Shown: positions 15,007 to 24,204 of the stretch, piece by piece
Position numbering within the stretch: the first letter of the stretch is position 1
Layout: every line of letters begins with the position of its first letter
Source: Acutalibacter muris
Lineage (GTDB): Bacteria; Bacillota; Clostridia; Oscillospirales; Acutalibacteraceae
Assembly: GCF_002201475.1 (NCBI RefSeq)
Contig: NZ_CP021422.1
Coordinates: 310,001 to 374,000, forward strand
DNA: 64,000 nt
Reading direction: 5' to 3'
Notes under the pieces: model-generated
Told to the model about the DNA's origin: nothing
What the model saw: only the letters and a program-made list of their open reading frames with translations
Database searches by the model: none
Translations under genes and position numbers: made by a program

Positions 15007-18000
15007 ACGGTTTTCCACTCCCCATACTGAGCCAGGTAGAGTAGAGGAACATCTCGCCTATGGGAAGCCCGGAGACCTCCTCCATGGCGCGGGCGTACAG
15101 CCTTATCTGCACCATATACCGCCGCCAGAGCTCCTCTATATCCTCTACCCGGTCTGTTTTAAAGTCGATAATATTCAGTCTGCCCTCCTCCAGGAACGTA
15201 CAGTCCACAGAGCCCTGGAGCACCACGGGCTCCTCCGGGGCGGGAGTCCCCGGCTGGGCCAGGCCGGCGGGTATCACGGCGGTAAAGCGCCGCTCCTTTA
15301 TGACCTGGGGCGAGGCCAGCACCCTTTGGCCCAGCGGGCTTCTAAAGAACGCCCGCACCCGTTTTACCTCTACCGCCCCCGCCTGCTCGGGGGTCAGATA
15401 CCGAAGGTCCGACAGCCGGTTTATTTCGGCCGCCGGGTCCCTTGCGGCGGCGGGGAAGTCCGCGAACTGCATGAACTCGTGCAGGGCTATGCCCCGCTGG
15501 GCCGGGGTCATGCCCTTTGCCCCCAACCACGCCGGTCTTGTGAGGTTCAGCTCCCGGGAGCCCCCCTGCTGTGCCGCCAGCTTGGAGGCGGAAACCTTGG
15601 CGGGCACGTCCAGCACACGGGCGTGGGGGTACTCGAAGGCCGCCTGGGCCTGAAGCCGGGCGTAGAGCTCCATGTCGGGCTCTGCGGCCAGCTCCTCTGC
15701 GGGAGCGTCCTCGGCCTCTGGGGGCGCGTACTCCGTAAGGGATATCCGCCAGGGCGCGCCGCTGTCTGAAACGGAGACGTTCTCGTCTATGCCCGCAAGC
15801 CGTCTGAGCTCTCTGCCCTCCGGGCGCCGAAGGGCGCAGAGCAGGAGCCAGGCGGCGGCGCTTCTGGACTTGCGCACGGTGAAGGGGGAGACTCTGTTCC
15901 CTGGCGGCTCCATGGCCGCCTTTTGCAGCAGCGTCTCCATGTCCGGCGCGGAGGACACCAGAAGCAGCTTCTCCTGTGCCCGGGTCATGGCCACATACAG
16001 CACGCGTAGCTCTTCGGCCCCGGCCCCACGAGCAGTCTCAAGGGCGATGGCCTCCCGGGCGGTGGTGGTGAACCTTGCGCCCCCGGGGCCCTCCTTCAGT
16101 TTGACCCCCAGGCCCAGCTCCGGGTGCAGAAGCACCTCCTCGGCCTGGTCCCCGGCAAAGTTCCTGCCGCAGCCGGCCACTATGCACACCGGGAACTGGA
16201 GCCCCTTTGACTTGTGTATGCTCATGATGCTCACCGCGTCGGAGCCTGTGGGCTGGAGCTCGGCGGCCTGCAAATCCGTGCCCGAGTCCCGAAGCCGGTC
16301 CAGAAACCTGACAAAGCCCGACAGCCCGTGATAGCCGGAGCTCTCATATTCCTGGGCATACCTCTGCAAAAGCTGGAGGTTGGCAAGCCGCCCCGCCCCC
16401 TCGTCCATAGCAAGGGCCATGTCCGGGAAACCCGTGCGGCCATAGAGCAGGGTTATAAAGCCGTCGGCGGGCATGGTGGCCGCAAGGCTGCGCAGCTCTG
16501 AGAGCTCCTTCAGAACCTTTTGGCAGCGAGGATCCCTTTCCGCCGCCCGGGTAAGGGAAACATACACAGATACGGACTTGTCCCCGGCACGGAGTTCTGC
16601 CGCATCGTCGGCGGAGAAACCGTATATGGGGCTCATCAAGAGAGCCAAGAGGGGAATGTCCTGGTTGGGGTTGTCTATCACCCGCAAAAAGGAGAGCATT
16701 GTCTGTATCTCCGCCGCCGCGAAGAAACCACCGCTCACCGTGGCCCGGGCGGGCACCCCAAGGCGCTTCAGCTCCTGGGCGTATACGTGGGCGTGCTTAT
16801 TGGCACTTCTCAAAAGTATGCAGAAATCCCCGAAGGCCGCGGGGCGCTCGGCGTCCCCCTCGCTGACGGTAAATCCACCGTTTATAAGCTCCTTTATCCT
16901 CTTGGCTATAAAGGCCGCTTCGGCGGTCTCGGCGGGGGCCTTTCCCCGGGAGATAAAGACGGCCTCGGTATCGCAGCCCTCCTTGGGGCCATAGCCCGCG
17001 CCGCAGACCAGCCGCTCCTCGCCGGTATAGTCCACATCCCCGGCCTCGCGGCTCATAAGCTGTGAGAAGACGAAGTTTACCGCCTCCGTCACCTCCCGCC
17101 GGGAGCGGAAATTTCGGTCCAGGACAATATAGGCGGGGTATTCCGGCGCGCTCCTGTCATACTTTTCAAAGGCCCGGCGGCAGCGCAGAAATATCTCCGG
17201 CATGGCCCGGCGAAAGCCGTAGATGCTCTGCTTCACGTCGCCCACCATAAAGAGGTTTTTGCCCTCTTTTGATACGGCCCGGAAGATGCTGTCCTGGACC
17301 TCGTTGATGTCCTGGTACTCGTCTATCATTATCTCGTCAAACCGCCCGGCCACCTCCAGGGCGGCGGGGGTGGGGGAGCCGTCCTCACGGACAAACAGCC
17401 GGATGGCGCAGTGCTCCAGGTCGCTGTAGTCCAGAAAGCCCTTCTGCCGCTTTTTGACCTCATAGCGCTTTGAGAAATCTAAAGTCAGCTCCGCAAGGCT
17501 TTGGAGCAGCGGTCCGGCCTTCTCCAGTTCCTCAAGGCAGGCGGCCCGGGGGGCCGAAAGGCAGCGGGAAAGGCCGGGGATCACCCGCTTTACCTCGGCG
17601 CGCACGGCTTCAAGCCGGGAAACCAGGGGGTCCTCCCCGGCCCCTTTTGGCAGGCGGCCCCGCCTTGCGGGGGACCACTGGCCCACAAGGCGGGAGCAGA
17701 GGTCCCAGTCCCCGGTCCGGGCGGCTTTCATAAGGGCCAGGCAGCCCTCCCGGTCGGCGGAGAGAGCCGGGGCGAAGCTCTCGTATATGGGCCCGTCCTC
17801 TCCGCAGAGGGCCAGCGCGCCCTTCAGCAGGGCGGCGGCGTGCCCGGCGGCTTCGGCGGCGTACTCAAGGATAACGCGCTCCCAGGGCGTACCGTCCCCG
17901 GCAAAGTACATCTTCACCTTTTCATTAAGCCACTTTTCCGGGAAGGGGTGGCTCTGCATGAAGCGGTACAGGGTCAGGACCATGCGGGTTATGCGCCGGT

Positions 18001-18490
18001 CGTCCCGCTCGGCGGCAAAGGCGTCGGAGAGTTCCCGTATGCTGCCGCTGTCATAGGCGGCGGACATGGCCTCCTCCAGAGACTCGTTTATCAGCTCCTG
18101 CTCCCGCTTGTCGGAGAGTATCTTGAACTCCGGCGCTATGTCCAGAAGGTGGAAAAATTCCCGGACCATCTCCGCGCAGAAGCTGTCCACCGTGCCGATA
18201 TGGGCCTGATGCAGCAGTATGCTCTGGCGGCGGAGAAGGCCGCTGCCCGGGTTCTCCCTCAAAAGCTCATAGAGCCGCCCCTCAAGCCGGGCGCGCATCT
18301 CCGCCGCCGCGGCCTTTGTAAAGGTGACTATCAAAAGCCGGTTGGCCGGCGTGGGGTTCCTCCGGTCTATAAGCCGCTCTATGGCTCTCTGCACCAGCAC
18401 GGCAGTCTTGCCGGAGCCTGCCGCCGCCGCCACCAGCACCGTGCCCCTCCTTGCTTCTATCGCGTCCCACTGGCTGTCCGTCCACTTCAT
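14984..18490 (-). CDS. addA: ATP-dependent helicase/nuclease subunit A (RecBCD-like)
   Basis: 1168 aa. Subunit of the AddAB enzyme that processes double-strand DNA breaks for RecA recombination. UvrD-type helicase motifs are visible: Walker A VAAAAGSGKTAVLVQ (20-34), DEYQDINEVQD, GDVKQSIYGFR and the C-terminal VSIMSIHKSKGLQFPV and LYVAMTRAQEKL. A RecB-type nuclease domain ends the protein (VDCTFLEEGRLNIIDFKTDR, then QIRLYARA). Start ATG with GGGGGCGAGGGA before it. The usual addB partner is not next to it: upstream lies pyrI (28 bases), downstream the GH2 gene overlaps by about 23 bases. It is transcribed inside the pyr operon. Confidence 0.95.
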   Translation of the reverse strand: MKWTDSQWDAIEARRGTVLVAAAAGSGKTAVLVQRAIERLIDRRNPTPANRLLIVTFTKAAAAEMRARLEGRLYELLRENPGSGLLRRQSILLHQAHIGTVDSFCAEMVREFFHLLDIAPEFKILSDKREQELINESLEEAMSAAYDSGSIRELSDAFAAERDDRRITRMVLTLYRFMQSHPFPEKWLNEKVKMYFAGDGTPWERVILEYAAEAAGHAAALLKGALALCGEDGPIYESFAPALSADREGCLALMKAARTGDWDLCSRLVGQWSPARRGRLPKGAGEDPLVSRLEAVRAEVKRVIPGLSRCLSAPRAACLEELEKAGPLLQSLAELTLDFSKRYEVKKRQKGFLDYSDLEHCAIRLFVREDGSPTPAALEVAGRFDEIMIDEYQDINEVQDSIFRAVSKEGKNLFMVGDVKQSIYGFRRAMPEIFLRCRRAFEKYDRSAPEYPAYIVLDRNFRSRREVTEAVNFVFSQLMSREAGDVDYTGEERLVCGAGYGPKEGCDTEAVFISRGKAPAETAEAAFIAKRIKELINGGFTVSEGDAERPAAFGDFCILLRSANKHAHVYAQELKRLGVPARATVSGGFFAAAEIQTMLSFLRVIDNPNQDIPLLALLMSPIYGFSADDAAELRAGDKSVSVYVSLTRAAERDPRCQKVLKELSELRSLAATMPADGFITLLYGRTGFPDMALAMDEGAGRLANLQLLQRYAQEYESSGYHGLSGFVRFLDRLRDSGTDLQAAELQPTGSDAVSIMSIHKSKGLQFPVCIVAGCGRNFAGDQAEEVLLHPELGLGVKLKEGPGGARFTTTAREAIALETARGAGAEELRVLYVAMTRAQEKLLLVSSAPDMETLLQKAAMEPPGNRVSPFTVRKSRSAAAWLLLCALRRPEGRELRRLAGIDENVSVSDSGAPWRISLTEYAPPEAEDAPAEELAAEPDMELYARLQAQAAFEYPHARVLDVPAKVSASKLAAQQGGSRELNLTRPAWLGAKGMTPAQRGIALHEFMQFADFPAAARDPAAEINRLSDLRYLTPEQAGAVEVKRVRAFFRSPLGQRVLASPQVIKERRFTAVIPAGLAQPGTPAPEEPVVLQGSVDCTFLEEGRLNIIDFKTDRVEDIEELWRRYMVQIRLYARAMEEVSGLPIGEMFLYSTWLSMGSGKPYDETGSA

Positions 18491-18518
18491 TCCCTCGCCC
18501 CCTTAAATAAATCTAAGC

Positions 18519-18944
18519 CTACCGCGCCTCCTCCAGCACCTGCTCGCAGTATTGGCAGCGATAGCGGTGCCGCTCGCCGTCGCAGAGGGTGAACACCTGG
18601 TCCACGTCCTCCACGCTGGTTATGCACCGGGGATTCTTGCAGCTGACGATATTCACAAGCTTCTTCGGCAGCTTGGGCTGTTTCTTCTCGATGAGCTCCC
18701 CGTCCCGGATAACACAGACGGTGGCGTGGTCGTCTATAAAGCCCAGCACGTCCAGGTCTATGTCCGTCAGGCCCTCTATCTTGATTATATCTTTTTTGCC
18801 GAACTTGCTGCTGCGGGCATTGCGTATTATGGCCACGCAGGTGTCCAGCTTCTGAAGCTCCAGAAGCTCATACACCCGCATACCACGCCCGGCGGTGATG
18901 TGGTCGATAACTATTCCGTTTTCTATGCTGTCGATGTTTAGCAT
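18519..18944 (-). CDS. pyrI: Aspartate carbamoyltransferase regulatory subunit
   Basis: 141 aa. Binds CTP/ATP and modulates the PyrB catalytic trimer in the dodecameric ATCase. The N-terminal allosteric domain opens with IENGIVIDHITAGRGMRVYELL. The zinc domain carries CKNPRC and YRCQYC, the four Cys that hold the catalytic interface. Length is slightly short of the E. coli 153 aa. It is separated from pyrB by a lipoprotein gene, which is unusual, since pyrB and pyrI normally adjoin. It lies 17 bases after the lipoprotein stop and 28 bases before addA. Confidence 0.95.
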   Translation of the reverse strand: MLNIDSIENGIVIDHITAGRGMRVYELLELQKLDTCVAIIRNARSSKFGKKDIIKIEGLTDIDLDVLGFIDDHATVCVIRDGELIEKKQPKLPKKLVNIVSCKNPRCITSVEDVDQVFTLCDGERHRYRCQYCEQVLEEAR

Positions 18945-18961
18945 TTTTGTCTCTCCTTTTT

Positions 18962-20326
18962 TTATGATTCGGCAAGCATCATATTCATGCGCATATACAT
19001 ATCATGTACCAGTTCCTCCACCGGCTTCGAGGGCCCGTCATAGAGCTCACCCTCCAGCTCAAAAAATTCCGCGTCCAGGGGTGTGTAGAAGTCTGCGCCG
19101 GATATATTTGCCCGGAGTTTCTCGAACTCAGAGTAGAGGTTTTCCGACATATAATAATATTTGCTGTCGCCATCGCTTATCCCATTGCCCCGGCCGGACA
19201 GCAGGCCCTCCATGGTGGGGACGGCGTTCCCCCAGGTCATGTGGGTGTAGAGCTTTGACTGCTGGGCTTCCTTGCTCATGAGGTAGTCAACTATGAAGAA
19301 CGCGTCGTCAGGACGGTTTGTGTTGACATTTATCCCGATAAAGCTGGTGACAACGGCGGAGTAGCCGCCGCTGCGGGAGAAAAGGGGCGCCATGGTAAGC
19401 TGGTTTTCAGAGCCGTACTCATCGTCGAACCAGTTAAGGGGCATAAGGCAGCTTATAGAGCCCTCGGGGAACTTCATTTCCTTGCACTGTTCGTATGCGT
19501 CTTTCCGTGAGGTGACGTAGTCTAAAAGCTCCTCCTCGGTTATGGCGAGCTCGTCCTTCTTATAGTCCGCGATGGGGTAGAGGGCCGCGCTCTGCATAGA
19601 TGCGTGGGACTTTGCTGCCGAGACCACCAGCTCCGGCGGGCCTGACAGCATATCCCTCCAGGTAAGCCCGGTATTGCCGTCAAGCCTGAAATCGATATCC
19701 TCGCTTTTGAAGGTAGCGACCGGCACCGTATAGGTCATGGGCAGCAGGAGCTGTCCATGCTCATTTTTCCCGGTCTCCATAATAATCGTGGTCAGCTTGT
19801 CCCACTCCATGAACCGGGCCTTTTCAATATAATCGTCTAAGGGCAGAAACATATTGCGCTCCATGGCCTGCTTCGGAAACTGGAACAGCGAGTCCTCCCG
19901 GCAGAGCTTGGAAAGGGACGCGTCATCCCAGTGGTTGCCATAGCCGGAAAGGGTCACGAATACGTCCGGGCCTTTGCCGGCCATTATCTCCGTGCGAAGG
20001 GCCGTCATATAAGCGTCCCGCTCGTCGCCGCATTTGGGGGCAAACTCCAGCTCTATATCCTCCGGCCCGCCCAGCTCCTCTATCACGGCCTGGAGGCTCT
20101 TGTATTTGGTCTTGCCGCCCTTTGTGGTTTCGGCTTCATAGTCCCTTAGAAACTCCCGGACAGATATAAACACATTACTTCCGAATTCCACGTCAATAAA
20201 CACCTGCAAAGGCTCCGCCCCCCCGCCCTCCGGCGCGCGGCTCTCCTCCGCGTCCTTGGGCCTGCACCCGCCCAGGGCGGCGATAAGCATAAGCAGGGAC
20301 AGCAGTGTGGCGGTAAGTTTTTTCAT
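18962..20326 (-). CDS. Extracellular solute-binding lipoprotein between pyrB and pyrI
   Basis: 454 aa. A type-II signal peptide (MKKLTATLLSLLMLIAALGGC) gives a lipid-anchored Cys21. The rest is a two-lobed family-1 type binding protein: GPDVFVTLSGYG resembles the hinge region, and NRPDDAFFIVDYLMSKEAQ is the usual C-terminal lobe motif of sugar-binding ABC components. No permease or ATPase gene is nearby, so its transporter would be encoded elsewhere or it acts as a sensor. It sits 33 bases after pyrB and 17 bases before pyrI, so it is co-transcribed with pyrimidine synthesis. The ligand is unknown; a nucleoside, sugar or peptide is possible. Confidence 0.8.
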   Translation of the reverse strand: MKKLTATLLSLLMLIAALGGCRPKDAEESRAPEGGGAEPLQVFIDVEFGSNVFISVREFLRDYEAETTKGGKTKYKSLQAVIEELGGPEDIELEFAPKCGDERDAYMTALRTEIMAGKGPDVFVTLSGYGNHWDDASLSKLCREDSLFQFPKQAMERNMFLPLDDYIEKARFMEWDKLTTIIMETGKNEHGQLLLPMTYTVPVATFKSEDIDFRLDGNTGLTWRDMLSGPPELVVSAAKSHASMQSAALYPIADYKKDELAITEEELLDYVTSRKDAYEQCKEMKFPEGSISCLMPLNWFDDEYGSENQLTMAPLFSRSGGYSAVVTSFIGINVNTNRPDDAFFIVDYLMSKEAQQSKLYTHMTWGNAVPTMEGLLSGRGNGISDGDSKYYYMSENLYSEFEKLRANISGADFYTPLDAEFFELEGELYDGPSKPVEELVHDMYMRMNMMLAES

Positions 20327-20359
20327 TTTGGTTTTCTCCTTTGTTTTTATTGAAAAAAT

Positions 20360-21292
20360 TTATGGATCAAGAACCTCCGGCTCCAACCCCAAAAGCGCCA
20401 GTATCAGCGCCATTCTGACGAACACGCCGCCCCGTGCCTGTTCGAAGTACAGGGCCCTGGGGTCCTCGTCCACCCGCTGGTCAATCTCGTTGACCCTGGG
20501 GAGCGGGTGCATTATCACCAGGTCCTTTTTGGCGCTTTTCAGCTTTTCTGGGGTGAGGATATAGGAGTCTTTAAGGCGCACGTAGTCCTCCTCGTTGAAG
20601 AAGCGCTCCCGCTGGACACGTGTCATGTAGAGTACGTCCAGCTCCGGCATGACCTCCTCTATCCTTCTGGCCTCGGTGAAGCTGTGGCCGGAGGGTGTGA
20701 GCACCTCTTTTACTATGTACCCTGGGGCCCGCAGCTCCTCGGGAGAGATGAGCACAAAGCGCACGTTTTCATACCGCACCAGGGACTTTATCAGCGAGTG
20801 CACCGTGCGGCCGAATTTCAGGTCGCCACACAGGCCTATGGTGAGGTTCCCTATTTCCCCCCGCCGGCGCAGTATGGTGAAAAGGTCCGTAAGGGTCTGG
20901 GTGGGGTGCTGGTGGCCGCCGTCACCGGCGTTTACCACGGGTATTTTTGAGTACCGGGCGGCCACGAAGGGCGCGCCCTCCTTAAAGTGCCGCAGGGCGG
21001 CGATGTCGGCATAGCCGGAGATCATACGGAGGGTGTCCGCAACGCTCTCGCCCTTGGCGGCGGAGCTGCTCCCCGCCGAGGAGAAGCCTAAAACCTGGCC
21101 GCCAAGGCGCAGCATGGCCGACTCGAAGCTGAGCCGGGTCCGGGTGCTGGGCTCGAAAAACAGTGTGGCTAAGATTTTTCCGTCACAGCAGTGGGCATAC
21201 TCCCGGGGCCTGTCCGAGATCCCTCCGGCCAGCTTCAGAAGCCGGCCGGTTTCCTGCATATTAAAGTCCAGTGGGTCGATGAGATGACGCAT
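20360..21292 (-). CDS. pyrB: Aspartate carbamoyltransferase catalytic subunit
   Basis: 310 aa, full length. Joins carbamoyl phosphate and aspartate to N-carbamoyl-aspartate, the committed step of de novo pyrimidine synthesis. The carbamoyl-phosphate motif [13 protein letters not shown] and the HPTQTLTDL loop are intact. The aspartate-domain [14 protein letters not shown] motif is also present. The ATG at 21292 begins the long minus-strand run. The leader contains a consensus promoter and an intrinsic terminator, which implies attenuation control. With PyrI it should form an allosteric holoenzyme of the E. coli type. Confidence 0.97.
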   Translation of the reverse strand: MRHLIDPLDFNMQETGRLLKLAGGISDRPREYAHCCDGKILATLFFEPSTRTRLSFESAMLRLGGQVLGFSSAGSSSAAKGESVADTLRMISGYADIAALRHFKEGAPFVAARYSKIPVVNAGDGGHQHPTQTLTDLFTILRRRGEIGNLTIGLCGDLKFGRTVHSLIKSLVRYENVRFVLISPEELRAPGYIVKEVLTPSGHSFTEARRIEEVMPELDVLYMTRVQRERFFNEEDYVRLKDSYILTPEKLKSAKKDLVIMHPLPRVNEIDQRVDEDPRALYFEQARGGVFVRMALILALLGLEPEVLDP

Positions 21293-21326
21293 AACGTATA
21301 CCGCCTTTCCGGGTCAATATTGGCTC

Positions 21327-21357
21327 TAAAAAGGCCGCGGGCAACATAACCCGCGGC
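21327..21357 (-). terminator. Leader terminator (attenuator) of the pyrB operon
   Basis: On the minus strand GCCGCGGG pairs with CCCGCGGC around a short loop, followed by CTTTTTA. It lies between the promoter (21373-21401) and the pyrB ATG at 21292, so only read-through transcripts reach the operon. No PyrR-binding loop was recognised by eye. Confidence 0.8.
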
Positions 21358-21372
21358 TGTGTTCACTATTAA

Positions 21373-21401
21373 ATTATACCTGATTCAGAGGGAGGTGTCA
21401 A
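21373..21401 (-). promoter_or_regulatory. Consensus promoter of the pyrB operon
   Basis: Minus strand TTGACA (21401-21396), 17 bases, TATAAT (21378-21373): a perfect consensus. The -35 overlaps the stop codon of the upstream gene. Confidence 0.85.
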
Positions 21402-21883
21402 TGGGATTCCTCGGATTCCAGGCGGCATACCCAGTCCAATATTTCAACGCATTTTTCATAGGTGGAAAGGGCGCTGTCGGCTGTGCCGCAGTCGCTCCAG
21501 GGGGAGACCAGCAGTATCTCTCCGCTTTCGCTTATAAGCCGCTCTATACTTGAGCTTTTTGCTTCCTCATGCACGCTTTCCGTCAGCTTGATGCAGGAGA
21601 CATTCTCCTCGTTGAACAAGAGGAACGCTTTTTCGTCGCCGCGCTCCTGCGCTCTCCCGGGGATTTCCTGATAGTTTTTGAAGCGGCGCACTCTCATAAC
21701 GGCTCTAAGGGATTTTGACCTCCTGTTGAGGAACAGTACGGAATCTGAAAAAGTCGCGTACTCAGACAGGTATTGTATCAGGGCGCTTTTCTTTTCCTGT
21801 GTCCGCGCGGGGGAGGGGCCGGGCAGACTTTTTATGGCGAAGAGGATAATCACAGCTATGACAGATATTACCAGTGCCGCCAT
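21398..21883 (-). CDS. Membrane-anchored protein of unknown function
   Basis: 161 aa from ATG 21883, chosen for the GGAGGGG ribosome site; GTG 21901 has none. One N-terminal membrane helix (about residues 2-18, AALVISVIAVIILFAI) is followed by a soluble domain with no motif I recognise. The soluble part contains FLLFNEENVSCIKLTES and ILLVSPWSDCGT, which look like beta strands of a small sensor or PH-like fold; that is speculation. It has its own TTGACA-17-TAAAAT promoter with an inverted repeat and is divergent from an XRE regulator. Its stop codon overlaps the pyrB -35. Confidence 0.7.
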   Translation of the reverse strand: MAALVISVIAVIILFAIKSLPGPSPARTQEKKSALIQYLSEYATFSDSVLFLNRRSKSLRAVMRVRRFKNYQEIPGRAQERGDEKAFLLFNEENVSCIKLTESVHEEAKSSSIERLISESGEILLVSPWSDCGTADSALSTYEKCVEILDWVCRLESEESH

Positions 21884-21913
21884 ATTGTCCCCTCCTTCCA
21901 CATATCATTACAC

Positions 21914-21942
21914 ATTTTATCACACTTCAAAAGTGTTGTCAA
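21914..21942 (-). promoter_or_regulatory. Promoter with inverted repeat, divergent from XRE gene
   Basis: Minus strand TTGACA (21942-21937), 17 bases, TAAAAT (21919-21914). The spacer is almost filled by a perfect 6-3-6 repeat, ACACTT-CAA-AAGTGT (21922-21936, plus strand), a likely operator for the adjacent XRE protein. Confidence 0.7.
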
Positions 21943-21973
21943 TGATTCGTTTATCCGTGGAGCATAATACAAA

Positions 21974-21992
21974 TAACACCTATAGGTTGTTA
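21974..21992. promoter_or_regulatory. Second dyad in the XRE leader
   Basis: TAACA and TGTTA flank the perfect palindrome ACCTATAGGT (21978-21987), 30-43 bases before the XRE start codon. Candidate autoregulatory site. Confidence 0.4.
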
Positions 21993-22016
21993 TTATATTA
22001 TCGGGGTGAACAAGAA

Positions 22017-22331
22017 ATGGTTAAAAATCTTCGCAGTTTACGCATGAGCAAGGGCATCAGCCAGCAGAAGATAGCGGACTATCTGGGAATAACCCAGCAG
22101 TCTGTAAACAGATATGAAAAGCAAAAGTTCGAGCCGGATATAGGCACCCTTATCCTTCTTGCCGACTACTTTGAGACTACCGTCGACTACCTTATAGGCC
22201 ACACCCCCTCGGGCGCCGCCGGGCTGGAGCTCTCGAAGGAGGAATGGGCGCTCCTCAGGGACTATAGAGGACTGGACGAGGGGGAGAAGGAGAGCATACG
22301 GCTGGTAATAAAAAACTATCTGAAAAAATAA
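22017..22331 (+). CDS. XRE-family helix-turn-helix regulator
   Basis: 104 aa. The N-terminal 60 residues form a Cro/CI-type HTH: LRSLRMSKGISQQKIADYLG, then ITQQSVNRYEKQ and the closing YFETTVDYLIG. The short C-terminal tail (ELSKEEWALLRDYRGLDEGE) is helical and probably mediates dimerisation. The start is ATG 22017 with GGGGTGA 8 bases before it; longer in-frame starts run through the divergent promoter region and lack ribosome sites. It faces the membrane protein gene across 133 bp that contain two inverted repeats, and probably regulates that gene and itself. A shared terminator separates it from atpC. Confidence 0.88.
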   Translation: MVKNLRSLRMSKGISQQKIADYLGITQQSVNRYEKQKFEPDIGTLILLADYFETTVDYLIGHTPSGAAGLELSKEEWALLRDYRGLDEGEKESIRLVIKNYLKK

Positions 22332-22357
22332 TGAAAGCACCGGGCCGCGGTGCTTTC
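22325..22357. terminator. Convergent terminator, XRE gene / ATP synthase operon
   Basis: GAAAGCACCG (22333-22342) pairs with CGGTGCTTTC (22348-22357). On the minus strand it is followed by ATTATTTTTTC, a good tail for the atp operon; the plus-strand tail is weaker. Confidence 0.8.
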
Positions 22358-22369
22358 TCCATGTTTTCT

Positions 22370-22785
22370 TCAGTGTTTCCCGGTGTAGTTGGATTTGACT
22401 CTGAGCCGGTTCAGCGCCCGGGCAAGGGTGCCCTGGGCCACCTGGTACTCCTGGAGGGACTTCTTCTGGAGGAGGGCCTCCAGGGCCTCGTCAGCCTCCC
22501 GCTGGGCCCGGGCTGCGTCTATCTCCTCAGGGCGCTCGGCGGAGTCCACCAGTACAAGCACCTCGTTGTTCTCCACCTTAACCATGCCCGGGGACACCGC
22601 CGCCAGCTGCGCCTCGCAGTCTGGGGCCTGGTACCTGAGGGTGCCGGGCTGGACGGCGGCTATTATGGGGCTGTGGTGGGCCAGAATTCCCAGCTCGCCG
22701 TCGCTGGTGGGTACTGTCAGGCTCACGCAGGGGCCGTCATAGAAGGTGCGGTCGGCGGCCAAAATATGTACCTGGAACTCCTGCA

Positions 22786-22786
<1 letters not shown>
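22370..22786 (-). CDS. atpC: ATP synthase epsilon subunit
   Basis: 138 aa. Part of the central stalk of F1; couples rotation and restrains hydrolysis. The N-terminal beta-sandwich carries GELGILAHHSPIIAAVQPG, the standard motif. The C-terminal helices follow (ARAQREADEALEALL). The start codon overlaps the atpD stop (ATGA). Last gene of the operon, before a shared terminator. Confidence 0.96.

Positions 22787-24204
<1,418 letters not shown>

Noticed and set aside
14819..15769. 316-codon plus-strand ORF over the GH2/addA junction
   Set aside because: Antisense to two recognisable genes and low in plausible protein character.
17501..18592. 363-codon plus-strand ORF over addA
   Set aside because: Antisense shadow rich in Gly, Pro and Arg; addA motifs are clear on the minus strand.
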